This document shows, in pieces, positions 13,721 through 19,892 of a DNA stretch of 19,892 nucleotides. The stretch comes from CAZCWX01 sp964502465 (GTDB lineage: Bacteria; Desulfobacterota; Binatia; Bin18): assembly GCA_964502465.1 (NCBI GenBank), contig CAZCWX010000771.1, positions 1-19,892 of the forward strand, written 5' to 3'. Position 1 is the first letter of the stretch, and each line of letters starts with the position of its first letter. Under the pieces are notes generated by a model, which was not told the origin of the DNA, did no database searches, and was given only the letters and a program-made list of their open reading frames with translations. Made by a program: the position numbers and the translations under genes.

Positions 13721-14881
13721 ATGCTCCGTTTTTTTACCGCTGGAGAATCCCACGGCCCGAGCCTGACCGCCATTGTGGAAGGTTTTCCGGCTGGGGTGAC
13801 TATTGATGTGACACGTATGAATCACGATTTAGCCCGCCGGCAGCAAGGGTACGGCCGAGGCGGGCGCATGAAGATCGAAAAAGATGAAGCCCAGATTCAC
13901 TCTGGGGTACGCTGGGGTGAGAGTTTAGGCTCACCAATTACCTTGATGGTTGAGAACAAAGATTGGCGAAACTGGGAAAAGCGCATGTCTCCCTTTGCCG
14001 AAGATCGTAATGACAAGATTGCGGTCACGCGCCCACGCCCAGGGCATGCCGATCTCACGGGAGTGTTGAAATATCATCACCGTGACGTACGCAACATTCT
14101 TGAACGTGCCAGTGCGCGCGAAACCGCCGCGCGCGTTGCCATCGGTGGGCTCGCCAAGTGTCTCCTCCAGCCTTTTGGCATCCGCATCATGGGGTATGTG
14201 TCAGAAATTGGCGGTATTGTGGCCAATCACGCGAATATGACGCCAGAAGAGATATTCACCCGAGCTGAAACGTCGCCGGTACGCCTGGCCGATACCGTCG
14301 CCGAAGAGCAAATCATCGCCTTGATCGATCAATGCCAACAGTTGGGTGATACTTTGGGTGGGGTGGTGGAGGTGGTGGCGGCAGGCTTGCCGCCAGGGCT
14401 AGGGAGTTTCGCGCAGTGGGACCGCAAGCTAGATGGTCGCCTTGGCCACGCGCTTCTCAGCTTGCAGGCAGTGAAGGGGGTGGAGGTTGGGTTGGGGTTC
14501 GCTACCGCGAAACTCCCTGGTTCGCAGGTTCACGACGAAATTGCTTTTGACCAGCAGCACGGTTTCGTCCGTCATAGCAATAATTCTGGTGGGCTCGAAG
14601 GGGGGATGTCTACCGGTGAGCCCTTACGGGTGCGGGTTGCCTTTAAGCCGTTATCGACATTGATGCGGCCGCTGCGCTCGGTTGACATTGTCACAAAAGA
14701 ACCGGTCGAAGCGACGATCGAACGCTCCGACGTGTGTGCGATTCCGGCGGCAGCGGTGATTGCCGAATCCGTTGTGGCCTTTGTGATTGCCCAAGCCTTT
14801 CTGGAAAAATTTGGCGGCGACTCGCTGACTGAGATCAAACGCAATTATCACGGATATATGGAGCAGGTGAGAAATTTTTGA
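13721..14881 (+). CDS. aroC: Chorismate synthase
   Basis: Converts 5-enolpyruvylshikimate-3-phosphate to chorismate, the last shikimate-pathway step, with reduced FMN. The 386 residues show the family motifs: FTAGESHGPSL (5-15), RRQQGYGRGGRM with MKIEKD, TRPRPGHADL, the basic DVRNILERASARETAARVA, and the C-terminal HSNNSGGLEGGMSTGEPL. Length matches the bacterial monofunctional enzyme. The start has GAAGG 8 nt before the ATG. It is followed after 12 nt by aroK, so aroC-aroK are probably cotranscribed. Its position just after the pil operon is the order known from Geobacter-like genomes (from memory). Confidence 0.97.
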   Translation: MLRFFTAGESHGPSLTAIVEGFPAGVTIDVTRMNHDLARRQQGYGRGGRMKIEKDEAQIHSGVRWGESLGSPITLMVENKDWRNWEKRMSPFAEDRNDKIAVTRPRPGHADLTGVLKYHHRDVRNILERASARETAARVAIGGLAKCLLQPFGIRIMGYVSEIGGIVANHANMTPEEIFTRAETSPVRLADTVAEEQIIALIDQCQQLGDTLGGVVEVVAAGLPPGLGSFAQWDRKLDGRLGHALLSLQAVKGVEVGLGFATAKLPGSQVHDEIAFDQQHGFVRHSNNSGGLEGGMSTGEPLRVRVAFKPLSTLMRPLRSVDIVTKEPVEATIERSDVCAIPAAAVIAESVVAFVIAQAFLEKFGGDSLTEIKRNYHGYMEQVRNF

Positions 14882-14893
14882 GGTTGCTATAGA

Positions 14894-15427
14894 TTGCAGA
14901 GGGTTGTGCGAAAGGACAACATTATCTTGACGGGCTTCATGGGCACTGGGAAGAGTGCAGTGGGAAGAACATTGGCGACACACCTGGGATACCGATTGCT
15001 TGACACGGACCTGCTCATCGAGCAAGAGGCCGGGATGTCTATTGCCCAGATTTTCGCCAAAAAAGGCGAAGCCCATTTCCGTGAATTGGAAAAACACACG
15101 ATCGCGCGTGCCTGCCTGGAGAAGGGCGTGGTGATTGCGACTGGCGGCGGGGCGATGGCCAATGCCGTGAATGCCGAACGGCTCAAGGCGAGTGGTGTGG
15201 TGATTTGTTTAACTGCCAGCCCCGAGGTCATCCTGCAACGCATACAAGGGAATAGCGAGCGTCCGCTGTTGCAAGGAGACGAGCCGCTGGGCAAAATTCG
15301 CGCGCTCCTTGCGGCTCGGGCCGAGGCGTACGCGCAAGCGGATATCACGGTCGATACATCTGCTCTCAATGTGAAGGAAGCGGTGGAGGCGGTACTTGCG
15401 GTATTGGGAACACATCTGGGGACGTGA
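14894..15427 (+). CDS. aroK: Shikimate kinase
   Basis: Phosphorylates shikimate at the 3-hydroxyl using ATP, the fifth step of the common aromatic pathway. The 177 residues contain the P-loop GFMGTGKSA (14-22), the DTD shikimate-site motif (37-39), the FRELEK segment (about 62-67), GGGA (84-87) and the ERPLL lid region. All are normal for the small P-loop kinase family. The start is uncertain: the frame opens at TTG 14894, while GTG 14906, giving MRKDNIILTGF, fits the family N-terminus and is preceded by AGAGGG at rather short spacing. The hairpin after its stop codon may limit readthrough into aroB. Confidence 0.95.
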   Translation: MQRVVRKDNIILTGFMGTGKSAVGRTLATHLGYRLLDTDLLIEQEAGMSIAQIFAKKGEAHFRELEKHTIARACLEKGVVIATGGGAMANAVNAERLKASGVVICLTASPEVILQRIQGNSERPLLQGDEPLGKIRALLAARAEAYAQADITVDTSALNVKEAVEAVLAVLGTHLGT

Positions 15428-15433
15428 AACAGT

Positions 15434-15460
15434 GGGGAGGGGTTTTCCCTCGCCCTTTTT
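15434..15460 (+). terminator. Intrinsic terminator-like hairpin between aroK and aroB
   Basis: GGGGAGGG (15434-15441), a GTTTT loop, then CCCTC, a one-base G bulge and CCC (15447-15455) form eight G/C-rich pairs followed by five T residues (15456-15460). This has the form of a rho-independent terminator. It lies 6 nt after the aroK stop and 16 nt before the aroB start. As aroB follows at once with its own ribosome site, it may act as a partial terminator or attenuator. Confidence 0.6.
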
Positions 15461-15476
15461 GTTAAAAGAGTGTTTC

Positions 15477-16550
15477 ATGGAAACCGTACCTGTCAACTTA
15501 GGCTCGCGCTCGTATCCCATTTGTATCGGCACGAATCTGCTGGGGGATTTAGGCAGGTTGTTGCAGGAGCGACAACTGAGCGCGGGAAGAGTCGCCGTCA
15601 CAACCGACAGCGTCGTGGGGAAAATCTATAAAGAGCGAGTGGTCACCGCGCTCGCTGAAGCTGGCTACGATCCCTGGGCGATTGAGATCCCGGCAGGAGA
15701 AGAGCATAAAAACCTGGCCTGGCTCGCCTTTCTGTACGATAAGTTGATCGAAGGACGCATCGAACGGCGCTCGCCACTGATTGCCCTTGGTGGTGGGGTG
15801 ATCGGTGATCTGGCCGGGTTCGCTGCGGCAACCTTTCAGCGTGGCCTGCCTTTTATCCAGGTGCCGACGACCCTGCTGGCGCAGGTTGATGCGAGTGTCG
15901 GTGGGAAAACGGCGATCAATCACCCCACAGGGAAGAATCTGATTGGCGCATTCTATCAGCCACGTCTTGTGGTGATTGATGTGGACACTCTGAAGACGTT
16001 ACCCCGGCGGGAATTTATTGCTGGCATGGCGGAAGTCATTAAATATGGGGTGATTCTCAACCCCGAATTGTTTCACCTCTTAGAAGAACACCTGGCGACT
16101 CTGCTCCGCTGCGACCCGCATTTGCTTATCGCCGTGGTGAAAACCTGCTGTCAGCTCAAGGCGCTGGTGGTGGAGGAGGACGAGACTGAGGGCGACTATC
16201 GGGCGATCCTCAATTTTGGTCACACGTTGGGCCATGCTATCGAGAGCGCGACTGAATACAAGAAATTTCTTCATGGTGAAGCGGTGGCCATCGGCATGGC
16301 TTTCGCCGCTCATCTGTCGGAGAAACGTGGGTTGTGTAGTGCTGAGATCAGCGAGCGCGTCTGCCGACTGATTAAAAAGGCTGGACTGCCGGTTGACATC
16401 CCCAAAGCCCTGAAGGGAGAGCATTTACTGTTGGGGATCGAGACCGACAAGAAAGTCGCCCATGGTCAGGTCAAATTTGTGTGCATCGAGGACATTGGCA
16501 AAACCCGCTTCGAGTATTTACCGGCAAAGGAGATCGTGGGATACCTGTGA
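15477..16550 (+). CDS. aroB: 3-dehydroquinate synthase
   Basis: Converts 3-deoxy-D-arabino-heptulosonate 7-phosphate to 3-dehydroquinate, the second shikimate-pathway step, with NAD and a divalent metal. The 357 residues have the dinucleotide-site run ALGGGVIGDLAGFAAATFQR, then VPTTLLAQVDASVGGKTAIN and GKNLIGAFYQP, all near-invariant in the family. The metal-site elements GMAEVIKYG, NFGHTLGHAIE and LHGEAVAIGM follow. The ATG at 15477 gives METVPVNLGSRSY, the expected N-terminus, with AAGAG upstream. A longer open frame from 15396 would run back over the terminator hairpin and overlap aroK, so it was rejected. Confidence 0.97.
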   Translation: METVPVNLGSRSYPICIGTNLLGDLGRLLQERQLSAGRVAVTTDSVVGKIYKERVVTALAEAGYDPWAIEIPAGEEHKNLAWLAFLYDKLIEGRIERRSPLIALGGGVIGDLAGFAAATFQRGLPFIQVPTTLLAQVDASVGGKTAINHPTGKNLIGAFYQPRLVVIDVDTLKTLPRREFIAGMAEVIKYGVILNPELFHLLEEHLATLLRCDPHLLIAVVKTCCQLKALVVEEDETEGDYRAILNFGHTLGHAIESATEYKKFLHGEAVAIGMAFAAHLSEKRGLCSAEISERVCRLIKKAGLPVDIPKALKGEHLLLGIETDKKVAHGQVKFVCIEDIGKTRFEYLPAKEIVGYL

Positions 16551-16609
16551 AAAGCGTGGCGCATGTCTGAAATCTGTGCACTGGTTGCGAGAGGCAGCCC
16601 CCCACCTCT

Positions 16610-16663
16610 CTGGATGCCCGTTTCCACGGGCATGACGTCATTCTCGCGTAGGCGGGAATCCAG
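16610..16663. repeat. Palindromic dispersed repeat after aroB
   Basis: A 54-bp element with CTGGAT / ATCCAG ends, an internal ATGCCCG TTTCCA CGGGCAT hairpin, and a TCTCGCGTAGGCGGGAATCC half. The last part closely resembles a GC-rich repeat seen in the intergenic DNA of many proteobacteria (from memory). A separate short palindrome, GAATTTGCACAAATTC, directly follows at 16664-16679. Confidence 0.65.
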
Positions 16664-16730
16664 GAATTTGCACAAATTCTAGACATGAGCCAAAAGAGTT
16701 TAGCAGCATAAGTACCCCGGTGTTCCATCT

Positions 16731-16788
16731 CTCTCCCCCGTAAACGGAGGAGAGGGCAGCAGCCGCGCAGGCGGGTGCAGGTGAGGGG
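16731..16788. repeat. Dispersed palindromic repeat, degenerate copy
   Basis: It has the CTCTCCCCC and GGAGAGGG arms and the terminal AGGTGAGGGG of the element at 13371-13410, but a divergent loop and about 20 extra bases between the hairpin and the end. Apart from this and the repeat at 16610, the 261-bp gap 16551-16811 holds no gene. Confidence 0.55.
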
Positions 16789-16811
16789 AAACGTGGGGAA
16801 GGAGGAGTGGT

Positions 16812-17453
16812 GTGGGAGCGGTTGGACGTGGCATAGGGGTAGCCCTCGTTGTAGTAGGGCTGGGCATTGTTGGCTGTGGTGACAACGACAACGATCAGGG
16901 GATTTCATTTCGCGCTGTTGGCATCCTGCAAGGGGAGCAACAAGAAGACCAGTGTCAGGTGCCGACCGCTGATAGCGCGATTGCTGATGCGGGAATTGCC
17001 ATTCCGCTCAACTCGCCTTTTGTTAATGACGGCTATCCTGATAGTTTTTCCGTGTTAAGCTTCTGCCGAGGCTTTCTCCAGCTAGAGAACAATATGCTTG
17101 GTCAAGCGGTTGTCGTAGACCGGATTGACTTCGAGTATGAGATTCCCGGGGCGCGCATTGCCATTCCCGCCAATTCTGCGCCAACCGGACTCAGAATAAA
17201 TCCAGTCGATGCCGACCCAGAGCAAACCCCCAGCCCATTTGGGCAAGTGAATGCGGTGGTTGTGCAACTCGATGGACAATTGGTGCCCAGTACACTTGTA
17301 CAGTTTTTGCGTCAGAACCAGCCGTCTCTCCCCGCGCTGCCATATGTGATGATTATTCACATTAAGGCGCTCGGACGGACCGACAGCGGAGACCGCATCC
17401 AAACAAATGAAATGCGTTATACCATCGAGTGGACAAGCTCGGGAGCATTCTAG
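16812..17453 (+). CDS. Predicted lipoprotein of unknown function
   Basis: A 213-residue protein with a lipoprotein signal: a hydrophobic run from about 8 to 21 and the lipobox IVGC with lipidated Cys22, then GDNDND. The Asp at +3 gives no clear rule for membrane choice in this group. The mature part is all-beta in character, with VVDRIDFEYEIPGARIAIPANS and a closing EMRYTIEWTSS, so an Ig-like or similar sandwich is possible, but I do not recognise a family. The GTG start at 16812 follows GGAGGAG with 4-nt spacing. It is followed by another lipoprotein gene in the same direction. Cell-envelope location is inferred from the signal only. Confidence 0.75.
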   Translation: MGAVGRGIGVALVVVGLGIVGCGDNDNDQGISFRAVGILQGEQQEDQCQVPTADSAIADAGIAIPLNSPFVNDGYPDSFSVLSFCRGFLQLENNMLGQAVVVDRIDFEYEIPGARIAIPANSAPTGLRINPVDADPEQTPSPFGQVNAVVVQLDGQLVPSTLVQFLRQNQPSLPALPYVMIIHIKALGRTDSGDRIQTNEMRYTIEWTSSGAF

Positions 17454-17479
17454 TTTTCCTGCACTTTGGGCTAAAAGTT

Positions 17480-17542
17480 CCCTCTCCCCTTGTGGGAGAG
17501 GCCTGTCCTGAGCAAAGTCGAAGGAGACAGGGTGAGGGGTAC
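17480..17542. repeat. Dispersed palindromic repeat copy interrupted by a second repeat
   Basis: Outer parts match the element at 13371-13410: CCCTCTCCCCTTGTGGGAGA at the left and GGGTGAGGGGTAC at the right. In place of the GTTA found there is a 30-bp insert (17502-17531) with CCTGTC / GACAGG ends and the core CTGAGCAAAGTCGAAGGA. That core is itself a familiar dispersed repeat type. It lies in the 129-bp gap between the two lipoprotein genes. Confidence 0.75.
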
Positions 17543-17582
17543 TCCCCAGGCGTGTGGGGATCTGTGGAAGGAGAGGTGAGGT

Positions 17583-19892
17583 ATGGGACGCTGTGGTGGA
17601 TGGAGCAAGGGAATCACGCTCGCACTCGCTGTGATTGCCGCAAGCTGTGGCGGCACTGGCGGGGGACCCTCAGATTCGGGAAAACCCCTGGTCTTTCAGA
17701 CCCGTGGGCGATTGAACCTCATTGTCCAGCCGACCAACGATCCGCGTGTGGTGACCCTGACCGCGACCTTGCTGGATCCGCAGGGGATACCGTTTCGCAA
17801 CCAGGCGATCTCATTTACTGCAGAGTTTAATGACGCCACGTTTATTCCTGGGAGTGACAATCAGGGATCGGTGCTGACGAATGACACGGGTCAGGCGAAA
17901 ATCACCCTTGTGGCGGGGCTCACCACTGGTCACATGCGCGTGCTGGCCGAAGCCCCACCCGCGCTCAATATTGCCACTGGCATTACCGTCGAACTCACTG
18001 CGCAGGGGTTTGTCAGCCTTGGACCTCTCGGGATTATCCCCCTCGAAGTGACCTTCATCAATCCATTGGTGAACCCGAGTATTCCTGGCCCAATGACCAT
18101 CTTTCACGCTCTGGGTGGGACGCCACCATACAGATGGAACAACAGTAATAAGAGTTTGGGGACAATAGAACCAATTGGTCTGCAAAACATTAACGAACAA
18201 GCCACATACACGCTTATTGGTCCAATCCCAACTGAAGTCGGCGAGGCTTTGCAAGATACTGTCCAATTACTCGATGCCGACGGGAGTCAGGCAACCGCGA
18301 CGGTCAATGTGATTTTTGCGGATTGTCGGCTGCAAGCAGATGGAGAAGACGTAGGCGTTCTTGGGGTACCGGGACGAGACTTTCAGGTGAACGTTTCCGA
18401 TGGAACTCCTCCGTTTACGGTGACTCCCAATTTCCCCGGTTCGGTGGTCGTAGACATTGTTGTCCTTGACCAAAACGGGAACATCATCCCTGGTGAGGTG
18501 TGTGACAGAATAGGAGAAAATTGTGTCGTTCGCCTCACTTTGCCTGATCCTGTGCGTGTGGTTGATCCCGGCTCGATCCTGATCCGCGACAGTCGTGGGT
18601 GTACGGCCACGGTGACTTTCAGCGTCAATCCGGTAGCAGGACCAACAGTAACAACCATCATACTGGAGGCGAGCCCGCTTTTGATCAACGGCATCACCGG
18701 TGGAACCTCGACTATTACAGCGACGGTCTTAGACGAAAACAACCAACCCATACCAGGACTATCCGTCCTTTTCACAGACGACAGTGTAAGGGCAAGGATC
18801 AATCCACTGACCGCAACAACAGATACGAGTGGGCGCGCGGTGACAACCCTTACAGTCCCACAGTTGACTCCTGCTAGTATCGTGCGCGTGACAGGTTCTG
18901 CTCAGGGAGTGAGCGGGTTTGTAGACGTCGCTGTTGTGACACTAGGCGAACCGGCAGGACCGCCAGCAGACATTTTCGTGGATCTCTTTGCCGATCGTTC
19001 AGGCGATAACAATGACGGCACCTGTACAACTATTCTCTCGGCCCTTGTTGTGGATGCGCAAGGCAATCCTGTTGATGACGGAACGCGGGTAGATTTCGCT
19101 GCATCTCCAGCAACAACAATAGGTGGCAACGTGGCAGTCTCCGTAACGAGTCCTGCATTCACCAATCAATTGCCGCCATGTGACATTTCAACCTACGTGC
19201 GAGATAGCGGGCTTGAGATCACGCCGCAGCCTGGCGACGCGCTCTCGTGTCTCAAGTACCCACGGAGTGCCGCTGGAGGAACAACGACGATTACTGCGAC
19301 TGCAAGTGGGGTGATCCGTTCGTTCCCCAGCATTACATTGCCACCTTGCCCCTTTGACTCAACTCCAGGCGACCCGTTGATCTCCCCATCTACGGTCACC
19401 ATCAATCAGGGCCAGAGCAACACGTTTGTTATCGTTGGAGGCATGCCACCGTACAATATCGTTGCGAGTGGTGGAACGGTTGACCCAAGTACTGTAGCGG
19501 CATCAGGTGGGTCGTTCACTTATACCGCAGGGGCAACAGCAGGAGATTTCACTATTATCGTTACTGATTCAGTCGGGAACATCGCCCAAGCCACAGTAAC
19601 TATTAATGCAACATCTGCAGAAATATTTACTATTGTCATTGAGGCGTCACCACCTTCTGCCGATGGAGTGACCGGAGGAACATCAACTATTAGCGCAACT
19701 GTGCTCAATAGTAGTAATCAGCCAATTCCCGATGTGACGGTTCTCTTTACGACAGATACAGGAACATTAAATCCTTTCACTGTTACGACTGGTTCCAATG
19801 GTCAAGCGATAACAACTCTCATGATTCCAATGGGAACCCCCGCTGGTGTTGCGCAGATTACAGCAACTGCTGAAAGTGTGAGTGGTTCCGTA
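17583..19892 (+). CDS. Large Ig-like (BIG1-type) domain lipoprotein, 3' end outside window
   Basis: The frame is open from the ATG at 17583 to the window edge: 770 codons with no stop. The start has AGGTGAGGT just before it. The N-terminus is a lipoprotein signal (GITLALAVIAASC, Cys22) followed by a Gly-rich linker. The rest is a chain of Ig-like beta domains. The first is about 40-145, with LTATLLDPQGIPFRNQAISF and TNDTGQAKITL. Two 'GGTPPYRW / GTPPFTV' domains follow at about 146-355. A BIG1-type domain at 358-447 has GGTSTITATVLDENNQPIP. Cys-containing domains come next, then a second close copy of the BIG1 unit at 683-770. Such proteins are usually surface-exposed adhesins or envelope scaffolds; the role here is inferred. 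It is the last gene and may be repeat-expanded beyond the window. Confidence 0.85.
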   Translation, partial: MGRCGGWSKGITLALAVIAASCGGTGGGPSDSGKPLVFQTRGRLNLIVQPTNDPRVVTLTATLLDPQGIPFRNQAISFTAEFNDATFIPGSDNQGSVLTNDTGQAKITLVAGLTTGHMRVLAEAPPALNIATGITVELTAQGFVSLGPLGIIPLEVTFINPLVNPSIPGPMTIFHALGGTPPYRWNNSNKSLGTIEPIGLQNINEQATYTLIGPIPTEVGEALQDTVQLLDADGSQATATVNVIFADCRLQADGEDVGVLGVPGRDFQVNVSDGTPPFTVTPNFPGSVVVDIVVLDQNGNIIPGEVCDRIGENCVVRLTLPDPVRVVDPGSILIRDSRGCTATVTFSVNPVAGPTVTTIILEASPLLINGITGGTSTITATVLDENNQPIPGLSVLFTDDSVRARINPLTATTDTSGRAVTTLTVPQLTPASIVRVTGSAQGVSGFVDVAVVTLGEPAGPPADIFVDLFADRSGDNNDGTCTTILSALVVDAQGNPVDDGTRVDFAASPATTIGGNVAVSVTSPAFTNQLPPCDISTYVRDSGLEITPQPGDALSCLKYPRSAAGGTTTITATASGVIRSFPSITLPPCPFDSTPGDPLISPSTVTINQGQSNTFVIVGGMPPYNIVASGGTVDPSTVAASGGSFTYTAGATAGDFTIIVTDSVGNIAQATVTINATSAEIFTIVIEASPPSADGVTGGTSTISATVLNSSNQPIPDVTVLFTTDTGTLNPFTVTTGSNGQAITTLMIPMGTPAGVAQITATAESVSGSV
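18654..18923 (+). repeat. Ig-like coding repeat, unit A
   Basis: Ninety codons (residues 358-447) with TIILEASP, GGTSTITATVL, NQPIP, VLFT, TTDTSGRAVTTL and SGFV at matching places to unit B (19629-19892). The two units are related in protein but clearly diverged in DNA, so this is an old domain duplication rather than a recent tandem copy. Confidence 0.8.
19629..19892 (+). repeat. Ig-like coding repeat, unit B
   Basis: Eighty-eight codons (residues 683-770) with TIVIEASP, GGTSTISATVL, NQPIP, VLFT, TTGSNGQAITTL and SGSV aligned to unit A. It ends at the window edge, so more copies may follow. Confidence 0.8.

Noticed and set aside
17429..17830. 133-residue plus-strand ORF bridging the two lipoprotein genes
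   Set aside because: Crosses the nested repeat and overlaps the signal-peptide start of the Ig-domain lipoprotein in another frame.

Overview
The window is about 20 kb of bacterial chromosome of moderately high GC. Two blocks diverge from a short gap at 7694-7758: nearly everything to its left is on the minus strand, everything to its right on the plus strand. The pilMNOPQ-aroC-aroK-aroB order and the type IV pilus secretin lipoprotein point to a Gram-negative, Deltaproteobacteria/Desulfobacterota-like lineage (Geobacter has, from memory, the same order). The abundant short intergenic repeats and the UGSC selenoprotein module would fit an uncultured relative such as Binatota or Tectomicrobia, but that placement is a low-confidence guess.

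Left block, minus strand. The 5' part of a Gfo/Idh/MocA-type oxidoreductase gene runs off the left edge. Beside it is a plus-strand relic of a glycosyltransferase. Next comes a three-gene cassette, transcribed leftward: a cyclase-family (PF04199-type) hydrolase, an uncharacterised 362-residue protein with a DGLPVVPPT motif, and a UGSC-family protein. The last gene is interrupted by an in-frame UGA where the catalytic selenocysteine is expected; a bacterial SECIS-like hairpin lies just downstream. It should be read as one 181-residue selenoprotein, not two short ORFs. Further right, on the same strand, is the housekeeping set priA-def-fmt (replication restart helicase, peptide deformylase, Met-tRNA formyltransferase). 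The fmt start region lies between two inverted heptanucleotide arrays.

Right block, plus strand. pilM-pilN-pilO-pilP-pilQ is a compact operon for the type IV pilus alignment complex and outer-membrane secretin. A 611-bp repeat-rich gap follows, with tandem 11-mers, overlapping inverted repeats, a palindromic dispersed repeat and a long hairpin. Then come aroC-aroK-aroB of the shikimate pathway, with an intrinsic-terminator-like hairpin between aroK and aroB. Last are two lipoprotein genes. The second is a large, open-ended protein of tandem Ig-like (BIG1-like) domains: its frame is open from 17583 to the right edge (770 codons, no stop) and it contains a clear internal domain duplication.

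Dispersed repeats recur through the intergenic DNA, including three copies of one palindromic family (13371, 16731, 17480). One copy has a different 30-bp palindromic repeat nested inside it. The most notable finding is the UGA-containing selenoprotein cassette at 867-3624.
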